Shown here: positions 11,404 to 19,376 of the stretch, piece after piece
How positions within the stretch are numbered: the first letter of the stretch is position 1
Layout of the letters: every line of letters starts with the position of its first letter
Origin: an uncultured Cellulomonadaceae bacterium
Lineage (GTDB): Bacteria > Actinomycetota > Actinomycetes > Actinomycetales > Cellulomonadaceae
Direction of reading: 5' to 3'
Assembly: GCA_947495165.1 (NCBI GenBank)
Contig: CANLXM010000001.1
Span: 1,240,001 to 1,304,000, forward strand
Length of the DNA: 64,000 nucleotides
Made by a program: the position numbers and the translations under genes
The notes under the pieces: generated by a model
Database searches by the model: none
Seen by the model: only the letters and a program-made list of their open reading frames with translations
Told to the model about the DNA's origin: nothing

Positions 11404-12501
11404 GTGCCTGGCGAGGTCCTGCACCTGACTGGCCCGGTCCGCGTCGGCGACGACGACGTCCTGTCCCAGGCGTGGGTCGTCGGCGGCCGGATCACCTTCG
11501 AGCGCCCGCCGTCGGGGGACGTCACGCGGCTTCCCGGGTGGGTGGTCCCGGGGCTGGTCGACGTGCACTGTCACGTCGGGCTCGTCTCCAGCGGGGCAGG
11601 CGACCGCGAGACCGCCGAGGCGCAGGTCCGGACGGACCGTGACTCGGGCGTGCTCCTCGTCCGCGACGCCGGCTCGCCGTCGGACACGCGCTGGATCGAC
11701 GAGCGCGACGACCTGCCGCGCATGATCCGGGCCGGCGCCCATCTGGCGCGCCCCAAGCGCTACCTGCGCGGCTACGGCATCGAGCTCGACGACGTCGCGG
11801 ACCTCCCGCACGAGGTGCGGCGCCAGGCCGAGCGCGGGGACGGCTGGGTCAAGATCGTGGCGGACTGGATCGACCGGGACGCGGGCGGCGAGGCCGACCT
11901 CGCGCCCCTGTGGCCCGCGGACGTGCTCACGTCGGCCGTCGCTCAGGCGCACGCCGCCGGTGCCCGCGTCACGGCGCACACGTTCAGCACCGTGGCGCTC
12001 GACCCGCTGCTCGACGCCGGCGTCGACTGCCTCGAGCACGGGACGGGCCTGACGGCCGAGCAGGTCGAGCGGGTGGCGCGCACGGGCGTCGCCGTGACGC
12101 CGACGCTCCTGCAGATCGGCCAGTTCGACGCGATCGCTGGCCAGGCCGACGGTAAGTACCCGGTGTACGCCGGGCACATGCGGCAGATGCACGCCCGACG
12201 CTACGAGCACGTGCGCGACCTGTTCGACGCCGGCGTGCGGCTCCTCGTCGGGACGGATGCGGGCGGGACGCTCAGCCACGGGCGGATCGCGGACGAGTGC
12301 GCCGAGCTGGCCCGCGCGGGCGTCCCGGCCCTCGACGTCCTGGGTGCCGCGAGCTGGCGCACGCGGGAGTACTTGGGCGTCCCCGGGCTCGTCGAGGGGG
12401 CCAGCGCGGACCTCGTGGTGTACGACGCCGACCCTGCGGCGGACGTGCGGGCGCTCGCAGCGCCGACCGCGGTGGTGCTGCGGGGCGACCGCGTGGCGTG
12501 A
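11404..12501 (+). CDS. Metal-dependent amidohydrolase of unknown substrate
   Basis: A 365-residue amidohydrolase-superfamily enzyme. Visible metal-binding signals: VDVHCHVG (the first HxH pair), GWVKIVADW (a candidate carboxylated Lys), AHTFST and LEHGTG (later His ligands), and GTDAGG (the catalytic Asp). The C-terminal beta sandwich has ASADLVVYDADPAADVRAL, as in imidazolonepropionase and related prolidase-like members. The substrate cannot be assigned. It starts with GTG immediately after the ffh stop, so it is probably co-transcribed with ffh, and it ends 5 bases from the convergent M16 gene. Confidence 0.88.
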   Translation: MPGEVLHLTGPVRVGDDDVLSQAWVVGGRITFERPPSGDVTRLPGWVVPGLVDVHCHVGLVSSGAGDRETAEAQVRTDRDSGVLLVRDAGSPSDTRWIDERDDLPRMIRAGAHLARPKRYLRGYGIELDDVADLPHEVRRQAERGDGWVKIVADWIDRDAGGEADLAPLWPADVLTSAVAQAHAAGARVTAHTFSTVALDPLLDAGVDCLEHGTGLTAEQVERVARTGVAVTPTLLQIGQFDAIAGQADGKYPVYAGHMRQMHARRYEHVRDLFDAGVRLLVGTDAGGTLSHGRIADECAELARAGVPALDVLGAASWRTREYLGVPGLVEGASADLVVYDADPAADVRALAAPTAVVLRGDRVA

Positions 12502-12506
12502 TCACC

Positions 12507-14105
12507 TCAGCCCAGGGCCGTGCCTGACTTGTCGTAGCGGACGGCGCGCGGCGTGGCGGCAGCGGCGAGCGCCCGGGCGAGGCCGCGGTAGTCCGCCGGC
12601 CGGAGCACCGCGGAGGCGCCGGTGCGCGAGACGATCTCGACGTCGCCGTCGGCGTCGGTCCCGATGAGCACGATGTCGTCGAGCAGCATGGTCAGGACGA
12701 CCCCCGGGCCGAGGACGACGATCCTGTCCTCGGTGACGGCGACCTCGGTGCCCCGGGCGGGGGAGAACCACCGTCCGCGGTGCACGGGCAGGCGCCGCCA
12801 CGCATGAGCGAACCGACGCCCTCGCCGGCCGAGATAGAGATCCATGATCACCGCCCGGGAGTCCCTCCCCTCGGGGTCGGGTCCGCGGTCGAGAGGCGCA
12901 AGTCCGGTCTCGTCGAGCAGCTGCTCGAGCTCGGGCGCGTCGGTCGAGCCCTCGGGCAGGAGGACGAGTGGCACGTCGAGGAGCTCGGTGACGATCGCCT
13001 TGACGTCGTCGACAGACACTGCCGCGAGTGCGTGGGCATCACGGGCGGGGGGATCCTCGTCGCGCAGGCGCGCGAGAGCGATCAGGTCGAGCGTGGCGGC
13101 CTGATGCGACGGCAGCCCGATCTCCGCGCTGAGCGCCCGCTTCGCACGGTCGAGGACGCGTGGCTCGGGTCCGTGCTGCGCGAGCCGGCGGAGACCGTCG
13201 AGCAACGTGCGCAGCGCGGGCAGGGTCGCGTCGCTCGGTGGATCGATCTCGATGCTCCAGAGCTGCGCGTCGCCGGCGTCGACCCGCGTGACGTCCACGT
13301 CGTACACGTGCCCGCTGGTGTGGCGGAGGGCCTCGGTGAGCGTGACGTCGATCGTCCGTGCCGCGATGGTCCGCACCGCCGGGGAGTGGCGGCGCGAGAC
13401 GGTCCCGGAGAGGTCGATCGTGGCGTGCTCGTGCTCGGTGGCCACCGGGCTCGTCAGGCGCGGGGCGGGTGCGGCTGGCCGGTGCACGGCCGGGCCTGCT
13501 GGCAGGGGGAGGCGCAGCCCGTCCCAGGGCGGCGTCGTCAGCGTGAGCGCGGCGTTGCCGCGGTGGAACCAGCGGGCAGCCACGTCTCGCACCTCCTCGG
13601 CGGTCCACGCCATGAGGCGCGTGTGCGCGGCGGCGGAGGCCCCGAGCCCGTCGAGCCCGTACCGGGCGCTGGCGGGTGTCAGCGCGAGGTAGGTCCCTGC
13701 GTGCCCGATCTCCGCGAGGATGGTGCGCCGCTCGACGTCCAGGTGCTCGTCGGTCACCGTGCGCACCCAGTTGATCGCTTCGCACACGGCCGCGAGGAAG
13801 GCGGCCCGGGCCTCCTGCGGACCGCTGACGTAGAACACGGTCATGTCGAGGCCCGACACCGCGTTCGCCACGCCGTCCACGGGTCCGATCCGGCGCATCA
13901 CCAGGTGCTCGACGAGATGGGTGATGCCCGCCGTCACCGGTCCCGTGTCGCGGTAGCCCACCGCGAAGGTGAGGGTGGCGGTGGGATCGTGGGCAAGGTC
14001 GGACCACAGGACGGGGACGCCGTCGATGGAGGTCTCAGACGGTGTTGTCGGCGAGGTGGTGGCCGGACGGTCGTCGTCCGTGCTCCTGGTAGACATGGTG
14101 CTCAT
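12507..14105 (-). CDS. M16-family zinc peptidase with an added C-terminal beta-rich domain
   Basis: A 532-residue minus-strand protein. The M16 metal motif is intact: HLVEH at residues 63-67 and ERRTILAEIG with Glu125 and Glu132. This parallels HFLEH and ERGVILEEI of the second M16 gene at 53.2 kb. A second M16-like half follows to about residue 410. Residues about 430-525 differ: a beta-rich stretch ([20 protein letters not shown], then LDDIVLIGTDADGDVEIVSR) ending in a helix, which reads like a PH-type fold; that fold is my inference. The start is set at ATG 14105 (MSTMSTR); the frame is open further upstream, but that part overlaps rpsP leader and promoter sequence. It stands alone, convergent with the amidohydrolase and divergent from rpsP. 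Confidence 0.82.
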   Translation of the reverse strand: MSTMSTRSTDDDRPATTSPTTPSETSIDGVPVLWSDLAHDPTATLTFAVGYRDTGPVTAGITHLVEHLVMRRIGPVDGVANAVSGLDMTVFYVSGPQEARAAFLAAVCEAINWVRTVTDEHLDVERRTILAEIGHAGTYLALTPASARYGLDGLGASAAAHTRLMAWTAEEVRDVAARWFHRGNAALTLTTPPWDGLRLPLPAGPAVHRPAAPAPRLTSPVATEHEHATIDLSGTVSRRHSPAVRTIAARTIDVTLTEALRHTSGHVYDVDVTRVDAGDAQLWSIEIDPPSDATLPALRTLLDGLRRLAQHGPEPRVLDRAKRALSAEIGLPSHQAATLDLIALARLRDEDPPARDAHALAAVSVDDVKAIVTELLDVPLVLLPEGSTDAPELEQLLDETGLAPLDRGPDPEGRDSRAVIMDLYLGRRGRRFAHAWRRLPVHRGRWFSPARGTEVAVTEDRIVVLGPGVVLTMLLDDIVLIGTDADGDVEIVSRTGASAVLRPADYRGLARALAAAATPRAVRYDKSGTALG

Positions 14106-14185
14106 CTCGTGTGCCGGGGGGGTCCTGGTGGCTGCTGCAGGTGCCCGAAGCATAGGGCGTGTGCCGCGGCTCGCACCGCACGCGG

Positions 14186-14215
14186 TTGGAGAAGGCTGCG
14201 CGGTCTGGCAGAATA
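14186..14215 (+). promoter_or_regulatory. Putative promoter for the rpsP operon
   Basis: TTGGAG (14186-14191) and AGAATA (14210-14215) are 18 bases apart, a sigma-70-like pair in the gap between the divergent M16 gene and rpsP. This predicts a leader of about 120 nt before the rpsP GTG. Confidence 0.5.
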
Positions 14216-14343
14216 ACCCCCTGTACTCGGCATGCCCGGCCCCTCTCTCCGCGCAGTGCCGTGTCCTGAACCCGATCGCCGTGCGGCCCCACCGCGTGGC
14301 GCCACGGTTCGCCCACATCTGAGAACCAGGAGAGACCACCACT

Positions 14344-14778
14344 GTGGCCACCAAGATTCGTCTGAAGCGTCTCGGCAAGATCCGTGCGCCGTACTACCGT
14401 GTCGTCATCGCCGACTCCCGCACCAAGCGTGACGGTCGCGTCATCGAGGAGATCGGCAAGTACCACCCCACCGAGGAGCCGTCGCTCATCGACATCTCCT
14501 CCGAGCGCGCGCAGTACTGGCTGAGCGTCGGCGCGCAGCCGACCGAGCAGGTCCTCGCCCTCCTCAAGGTCACCGGTGACTGGCAGAAGTTCAAGGGCCT
14601 CCCGGGCGCCGAGGGCACGCTGCGCGTCAAGGGTGAGAAGGTCGACCCCGCCGCCGCGATCGCCGCTGCCGCCGAGCAGGCCGAGAAGGTCAAGGCGAAG
14701 GCGTCCGAGGCCAAGGCCGCCGAGCCCGCCCCCGCTGCCGAGGCTCCCGCCGAGGAGTCGGCGGAGGAGCAGGCCTGA
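14344..14778 (+). CDS. rpsP: 30S ribosomal protein S16
   Basis: A 144-residue S16 with the standard N-terminal core ([20 protein letters not shown], then [14 protein letters not shown]). The core ends near residue 85. The rest is an Ala/Glu/Lys-rich tail found in high-GC actinobacteria. GTG start with CCAGGAGAG upstream. It overlaps the next start by one base (TGATG). First gene of the conserved rpsP-khpA-rimM-trmD series. Confidence 0.97.
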   Translation: MATKIRLKRLGKIRAPYYRVVIADSRTKRDGRVIEEIGKYHPTEEPSLIDISSERAQYWLSVGAQPTEQVLALLKVTGDWQKFKGLPGAEGTLRVKGEKVDPAAAIAAAAEQAEKVKAKASEAKAAEPAPAAEAPAEESAEEQA

Positions 14779-15014
14779 TGCTCGCCGACGCTCTGGAGCA
14801 CCTGGTCCGCGGCATCGTCGACAACCCGGACGAGGTCCAGGTCGAGACGCGCAACCGCGGACGGGGCGAGGTCCTCGAGGTGCGCGTGCACCCGGACGAC
14901 CTCGGCCGCGTGATCGGCCGGTCCGGCCGCACGGCGCGTGCCCTGCGGACGGTCGTCGGGGCGCTGTCCCCGGCTCCCGTGCGGGTCGACGTCGTCGACG
15001 TCGACCGCCGCTGA
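14778..15014 (+). CDS. khpA: KH-domain RNA-binding protein KhpA
   Basis: A 78-residue single KH domain with the loop VIGRSGRTARALR (the GxxG equivalent is GRSG). It belongs to the YlqC/KhpA family that is encoded directly after rpsP in Gram-positive bacteria and binds RNA, often together with KhpB. The start codon overlaps the rpsP stop by one base, indicating translational coupling. Confidence 0.93.
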   Translation: MLADALEHLVRGIVDNPDEVQVETRNRGRGEVLEVRVHPDDLGRVIGRSGRTARALRTVVGALSPAPVRVDVVDVDRR

Positions 15015-15031
15015 GCTTCCCAGAGCGTCAC

Positions 15032-15070
15032 CGTCTCAGGCCCGGCCCCTCGTGGGCCGGGCCTGAGACG
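15032..15070 (+). terminator. Strong hairpin between khpA and rimM
   Basis: A perfect 17-bp stem with a 5-nt loop (CTCGT), followed by TTTCTCC. It lies 17 bases after the khpA stop and 60 bases before rimM, inside a series usually treated as one operon. It may act as an attenuator or as a 3' end for the rpsP-khpA message. Confidence 0.75.
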
Positions 15071-15129
15071 TTTCTCCCCACGACACCCGCCCACCACCGC
15101 GCCGAGCGCGCAGGAGCCCAGGAGATGAC

Positions 15130-15678
15130 ATGCAGCTGATGGCAGCCCGGATCGGCCGGGCGCACGGCCTGCGCGGCGAGGTCGGCGTCGACGTCCACAC
15201 CGACGTGCCCGCCGAGCGCCTCGCCGTCGGCCAGCAGCTCCGCACGAACGCAGGCACCGAGCTGGTCGTGTCCTCGGTGCGCGTCGCCAACGGCCGCTGG
15301 CTGATCGGCTTCGAGGGGGTCGCGGACCGCACCGCGGCGGAAGCACTGCGCGGCCTCGAGCTCCTCGTCGACGCGGACGCCTCGGACGAGGACGACGCGT
15401 GGTACCCGCACGAGCTCGAGGGCCTGCGGGCCGAGCTCGCGGACGGCACGGTCGTCGGCACTGTCCTCGGCATCGAGCACCCGCCGGCCCACGACGTCCT
15501 GGTCGTGCGCGAGACCACGGGGGAGCGGACCCTCGTGCCGTTCGTCGCGGCCATCGTCCCGGTCGTCGACGTCGCAGGCGGACGCGTCGTGCTCGACCCG
15601 CCCGGCGGCCTGCTCGCCCGGGACGCGGACGCGATCGTCGTCGCCCGTCCCGACGGCGACGAGCCCACGGAGGCGTAG
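15130..15678 (+). CDS. rimM: Ribosome maturation factor RimM
   Basis: A 182-residue RimM that helps assemble the 30S head around S19. The N-terminal domain starts with [20 protein letters not shown]; the PRC-barrel half has [12 protein letters not shown] and [16 protein letters not shown] 15130 follows CCCAGGAG by about 6 bases. The TAG stop overlaps the trmD start by one base. Confidence 0.95.
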   Translation: MQLMAARIGRAHGLRGEVGVDVHTDVPAERLAVGQQLRTNAGTELVVSSVRVANGRWLIGFEGVADRTAAEALRGLELLVDADASDEDDAWYPHELEGLRAELADGTVVGTVLGIEHPPAHDVLVVRETTGERTLVPFVAAIVPVVDVAGGRVVLDPPGGLLARDADAIVVARPDGDEPTEA

Positions 15679-16469
15679 TGCGCATCGACGTCGTCTCGAT
15701 CTTCCCCGAGTACCTCGCGTCCCTCGACCTCTCGCTGGTGGGCAAGGCCCGCACGAGCGGCCTGCTCGACCTGCGGGTGCACGACCTGCGCGCCTGGGCG
15801 ACGGACCGGCACCGGACCGTCGACGACACCCCGGCAGGCGGCGGTGCGGGCATGGTGATGCGCCCCGACGTCTGGGGCGCGGCCCTCGACGAGGTCATCC
15901 AGGGACCCGGGACCGTGCTGGTCGTGCCGACGCCGTCCGGGCCCACGTTCACGCAGGAGACCGCGCACACCTGGGCCGAGGCCGACCAGCTCGTGTTCGC
16001 CTGCGGACGGTACGAGGGGATCGACGCGCGCGTCGCCGAGCACTACCGCGCGGCGGGGGTGCAGGTGCGCGAGGTCTCGATCGGGGACTACGTCCTCAAC
16101 GGTGGTGAGGTGGCCGCCCTCGTGATGACGGAGGCCGTCGTCCGGCTGCTCCCGGGCGTCGTCGGGAACCCCGCGTCCCTCGTCGAGGAGTCGCACGGCG
16201 AGGCGGGCCTGCTCGAGTACCCCGTGTACACGCGCCCGGTGACGTGGCGTGAGCTCGACGTCCCGGAGGTGCTGATGTCCGGGCACCACGGCAAGATCTC
16301 CCGCTGGCGCCGCGACCAGGCGCTCGCCCGCACCGCCGACCGGAGGCCCGACCTCGTGGCGGCGCTCGACCCCGCCGCGCTCGACAAGGGTGATCGCGCG
16401 ACGCTCGAGCGGCTCGGCTGGGTGGTCACGGACGGCGTCGTCGCACCGCAGCGCGACCAGGACGCCTGA
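15678..16469 (+). CDS. trmD: tRNA (guanine-37-N1)-methyltransferase TrmD
   Basis: A 263-residue SPOUT methyltransferase that makes m1G37 in tRNA. It begins [12 protein letters not shown] and carries [13 protein letters not shown], the knotted SAM site [16 protein letters not shown], and [19 protein letters not shown]. The GTG start at 15678 shares one base with the rimM stop and follows ACGGAGG. Length matches the family. Confidence 0.96.
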   Translation: MRIDVVSIFPEYLASLDLSLVGKARTSGLLDLRVHDLRAWATDRHRTVDDTPAGGGAGMVMRPDVWGAALDEVIQGPGTVLVVPTPSGPTFTQETAHTWAEADQLVFACGRYEGIDARVAEHYRAAGVQVREVSIGDYVLNGGEVAALVMTEAVVRLLPGVVGNPASLVEESHGEAGLLEYPVYTRPVTWRELDVPEVLMSGHHGKISRWRRDQALARTADRRPDLVAALDPAALDKGDRATLERLGWVVTDGVVAPQRDQDA

Positions 16470-16503
16470 GGCGGCGAATTACCCGCCCGCGGTCCGCGTG
16501 TGG

Positions 16504-16663
16504 CAAGATTGGTCGTTGGTGCCGCTCGAGTCTCTGCCACAGGGGAGAACTCGCTCAGCGCATCCTCCGGGATGCGAACGCACCCACTCGAACCCGTAGG
16601 GCCCACGTTCGTGGTCGGCCCCCTGAGACGCGTTCCTGACCTGTGGCAGGACGAGGAGTGAAC
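16504..16663 (+). promoter_or_regulatory. Structured rplS leader with upstream -10 element
   Basis: CAAGAT at 16504-16509 is a plausible -10, predicting transcription from about 16516. The leader folds on paper into a long helix closing a junction. CTGCCACAGG (16534-16543) pairs with CCTGTGGCAG (16640-16649). GAAC (16547-16550) pairs with GTTC (16632-16635), and CTCAG (16554-16558) with CTGAG (16623-16627). Two hairpins lie inside. One is CGCATCC/GGATGCG (16559-16576) with a UCCG tetraloop; the other is GGGCC/GGCCC (16599-16621). The 3' side of the helix ends 3 bases before the GAGGAG ribosome binding site, as expected of a ribosomal-protein autoregulatory leader. Confidence 0.6.
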
Positions 16664-17017
16664 ATGCACACGCTCGACTCCGTCGACGCAGCATCGCTGC
16701 GCACCGACATCCCGGCCTTCCGCGCCGGCGACTCGCTCAAGGTCAACGTCAAGGTCGTCGAGGGCACGCGCTCGCGCATCCAGGCGTTCCAGGGCATCGT
16801 GATCGCCCGCCAGGGTGGTGGCGTCCGTGAGACCTTCACCATCCGCAAGATCAGCTTCGGCGTCGGCGTCGAGCGCACCTTCCCGATCCACACGCCGGCG
16901 ATCGAGTCGATCGAGGTCGTCTCCCGCGGTGACGTGCGTCGCGCGAAGCTGTACTACCTGCGCAAGCTCCGCGGCAAGAAGGCCCGCATCAAGGAGAAGC
17001 GCGAGCCGAAGGCCTGA
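16664..17017 (+). CDS. rplS: 50S ribosomal protein L19
   Basis: A 117-residue L19 at the normal length. Sequence signs: [62 protein letters not shown] 16664 is chosen over the in-frame GTG at 16643 because GAGGAG sits 5 bases before it and the upstream codon lies inside the leader helix. It has its own promoter and is probably transcribed separately from trmD. Confidence 0.97.
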   Translation: MHTLDSVDAASLRTDIPAFRAGDSLKVNVKVVEGTRSRIQAFQGIVIARQGGGVRETFTIRKISFGVGVERTFPIHTPAIESIEVVSRGDVRRAKLYYLRKLRGKKARIKEKREPKA

Positions 17018-17042
17018 GCCTTCTCGCTCTGACGAACGTCCA

Positions 17043-17073
17043 CGGCGGGCGGGTGACGATCACCCGCCCGCCG
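17043..17073 (+). terminator. Terminator after rplS
   Basis: A perfect 14-bp GC-rich stem (CGGCGGGCGGGTGA and its complement) with a 3-nt loop, followed by TCGTCGTT. It lies 26 bases after the rplS stop and separates rplS from the lepB promoter. Confidence 0.75.
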
Positions 17074-17116
17074 TCGTCGTTCCCAGGCGCTGGCGTGCGC
17101 GCCCGGCCACGCGACG

Positions 17117-17122
17117 TATCGT
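17117..17122 (+). promoter_or_regulatory. -10 element for a leaderless lepB mRNA
   Basis: TATCGT lies exactly 6 nt before the GTG at 17129, placing the predicted transcription start on the start codon. The same spacing is seen at ispG, proS, dapB and dapA. Confidence 0.5.
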
Positions 17123-17128
17123 GGTCCG

Positions 17129-17896
17129 GTGGCATGGACGGCAAGTTCTGACGAAGGTGGCGCGGTGGACCCCGAGAACGACGCTGGGGCCGGGCCGACC
17201 CCCGAACCCTCCCGACGCCCGGCCGCCCGCAAGCGGGGATCGCTCCTGCGCGAGCTCGTCATCATCCTGGTCAGTGCGCTGCTGCTGTCCTGGCTCGTGA
17301 AGACCTACCTCGTGCAGCCCTTCTCGATCCCCAGCTCCTCGATGGAGGACACGCTGATCGAGGGCGACCGGGTGCTCGTCTCCAAGCTGGTCCCACGCTT
17401 CGCTGACGTGCGGCGCGGCGACGTCATCGTCTTCAAGGATCCCGGCGGCTGGCTCGGCGAGGACGGCCCCGAGGACGCCGACGGCGTCACGGGCTTCGCG
17501 GACGACGCACTCACGTTCGTGGGCCTGCGGCCGCAGGACGCGGGCGAGCACCTGATCAAGCGCGTCATCGGTGTCGGCGGCGACAACGTCACGTGCTGCG
17601 ACGACGAGGGGCGCGTCTCCGTCAACGGCGTGCCGCTCGACGAGACGTACCTCAAGCCGGGCGTCGCACCGAGCCAGACCGAGTTCGACACGGTCGTGCC
17701 CGAGGACTCGTACTGGGTCATGGGCGACAACCGCCCGCACTCGCACGACTCGCGCTACACCGGCGGTCTCCCCGGTGGCGGCTACGTGCCGCTCGACGAC
17801 GTCGTGGGCGTCGCGTTCGCGAAGGTCTGGCCGTTCGACCGGCTCGCGCTCATGAAGAACCCGGACGAGGTGTTCGCGCCGGTGGGAGAGCCGTGA
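17129..17896 (+). CDS. lepB: Signal peptidase I
   Basis: A 255-residue type I signal peptidase (S26A) that removes signal peptides at the outer membrane face. After a polar N-terminus there is one membrane segment (ELVIILVSALLLSWLVKTYL), then the catalytic Ser motif IPSSSMEDTLIEGD, the Lys motif HLIKRVIGVGGD, and the late GDNRPHSHDSRY box. GTG 17129 is chosen for the -10 element 6 nt upstream; GTG 17165 is an alternative, with GAAGGTGG before it. Its stop overlaps the rnhB start (GTGA). Confidence 0.93.
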   Translation: MAWTASSDEGGAVDPENDAGAGPTPEPSRRPAARKRGSLLRELVIILVSALLLSWLVKTYLVQPFSIPSSSMEDTLIEGDRVLVSKLVPRFADVRRGDVIVFKDPGGWLGEDGPEDADGVTGFADDALTFVGLRPQDAGEHLIKRVIGVGGDNVTCCDDEGRVSVNGVPLDETYLKPGVAPSQTEFDTVVPEDSYWVMGDNRPHSHDSRYTGGLPGGGYVPLDDVVGVAFAKVWPFDRLALMKNPDEVFAPVGEP

Positions 17897-18594
17897 CGAA
17901 GGCGGACCTGCGGCACGAGCGCGCCTGGCTGCGGGAAGGCCCTGCGCTGCTCGCAGGCATGGACGAGGTGGGCCGCGGCGCCCTCGCCGGTCCCGTGAGC
18001 GTCGGCGTGACCGTGGTCCGGGCGACGACCCGCCCGTGCCCGCCCGGGCTGACCGACTCCAAGGCGCTGTCCGCCGCGGCGCGCGAGCGGTTCGAGGTGC
18101 TCGTCCAGGACTGGGCGGTCGCCTGGGCGGTCGGGCACGCGAGCGCCGCCGAGATCGACGAGGTCGGCATCATCGGGGCGCTGCGGCGGGCCGGGGAGCG
18201 CGCGCTCAGCCGGGCCGAGGCCGTGTGCGGTCCGGTCGCGGCGGTGCTGCTGGACGGCTCCCACGACTGGCTCACGCCGCCCGCGCAGGGTGACCTCTTC
18301 ACCGCCGACGACGCGGGGCCGGCACGGACGGTCCGCACCCTGGTCAAGGGCGACCTGCGGTGCGCCTCGATCGCGGGCGCGAGCGTCCTCGCCAAGTGTG
18401 AGCGCGACCGGATCATGACGGCGCTCGCTGCGGGGCACGAGCAGTTCGGCTGGGACCGGAACAAGGGCTACGGCGCGCCCGACCACCTCGAGGCGCTGCG
18501 GACGTCGGGTCCGAGCGAGCACCACCGCCGGAGCTGGCGGCTCCCCGGGGTCGGTTCGGCCGTGAGCGCCGCGTGCGAGATGATGGTCCCGTGA
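17893..18594 (+). CDS. rnhB: Ribonuclease HII
   Basis: A 233-residue RNase HII that nicks RNA in RNA-DNA hybrids and removes misincorporated ribonucleotides. Active-site residues are visible: Asp-Glu in GMDEVGRGALAGP, Asp in VLLDGSHDW, and Asp in the CERDRIM helix after ASVLAK. GTG start overlaps the lepB stop by 4 bases and follows GGGAGAG. Confidence 0.95.
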   Translation: MTKADLRHERAWLREGPALLAGMDEVGRGALAGPVSVGVTVVRATTRPCPPGLTDSKALSAAARERFEVLVQDWAVAWAVGHASAAEIDEVGIIGALRRAGERALSRAEAVCGPVAAVLLDGSHDWLTPPAQGDLFTADDAGPARTVRTLVKGDLRCASIAGASVLAKCERDRIMTALAAGHEQFGWDRNKGYGAPDHLEALRTSGPSEHHRRSWRLPGVGSAVSAACEMMVP

Positions 18595-18890
18595 GCGCCG
18601 AGGACCTGGAGAACTACGAGACCGAGATGGAGCTCGCGCTCTATCGCGAGTACCGCGACGTCGTCGGGCTGTTCTCGTACGTCGTCGAGACCGAGCGCCG
18701 GTTCTACCTGGCCAACCAGGTCGACCTGCAGGTGCGCTCGGCCGCGGGCGAGGTCTACTTCGAGCTGACGCTCGCCGACGCGTGGGTCTGGGACGTGTAC
18801 CGGTCCGCGCGGTTCGTGAAGTCCGTGCGCGTCGTGACGTTCAAGGACGTCAACGTCGAGGAGCTCGCGCGCGCCGAGCTCACGCTCTAG
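18591..18890 (+). CDS. DUF2469 family protein
   Basis: A 99-residue acidic protein conserved across actinobacteria next to rnhB. It begins SAEDLENYETEMELALYREY, followed by YVVETERRFYLANQVDL. GTG 18591 overlaps the rnhB stop (GTGA), so the two are coupled. Function is unknown; the linkage suggests only co-expression. Confidence 0.9.
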   Translation: MSAEDLENYETEMELALYREYRDVVGLFSYVVETERRFYLANQVDLQVRSAAGEVYFELTLADAWVWDVYRSARFVKSVRVVTFKDVNVEELARAELTL

Positions 18891-19019
18891 CCCGCTGCGG
18901 GCGCCCACGCTCGCGCGCCCTCCCCAGCGGCGACCGAGGCTGCTCCTGTCCACAGCTCGCCCCCGCGCCCCCCGCCCAGCCGCCCCCGTGCCCCAGGTTG
19001 AGACCTGGAGGTGGTGCTC

Positions 19020-19376
19020 ATGCGCGCGAAGGACGCGGTGGGACAGTACGGCGAACGCACGGCGGCGCGGTTCCTGGAGGACTGTGGGTACGCGTTGCTC
19101 GCCCGGAACTGGCGGGGGACCGGGGGCGAGCTCGACATCGTGGCGCTCGACGGGGACGAGCTCGTCGTCGTCGAGGTCAAGACGCGGACCAGCACAGCGT
19201 TCGGGCATCCTGCGCAGGCCGTGACCCCGCGCAAGCTCGCGCGCCTGCGCCGGCTCACGGGGGAGTGGATGACGACGTACGAGCCGTACGTCGGGTCCGT
19301 GCGGATCGACGTCGTCGCGGTCACGGCGCAGCGGCAGGGGCGCGCGATCGTCGAGCACCTCGTGGGGGTCTGCTGA
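19020..19376 (+). CDS. YraN/UPF0102 endonuclease-like protein
   Basis: A 118-residue protein with the PD-(D/E)XK nuclease core: GGELDIVALDGDELVVVEVKTR supplies the Asp, Glu and Lys. The family is usually encoded beside rnhB and comM; its role is unproven. ATG 19020 is preferred to GTG 19011 because GGAGGTGG lies about 6 bases before it. A 129-base gap separates it from DUF2469. It overlaps comM by one base. Confidence 0.9.
   Translation: MRAKDAVGQYGERTAARFLEDCGYALLARNWRGTGGELDIVALDGDELVVVEVKTRTSTAFGHPAQAVTPRKLARLRRLTGEWMTTYEPYVGSVRIDVVAVTAQRQGRAIVEHLVGVC

Noticed and set aside
14106-14378. N-terminal extension of the M16 gene up to 14378
   Set aside because: Would overlap the rpsP start, promoter and leader in antisense; the extra residues look unrelated to an exported or folded domain.
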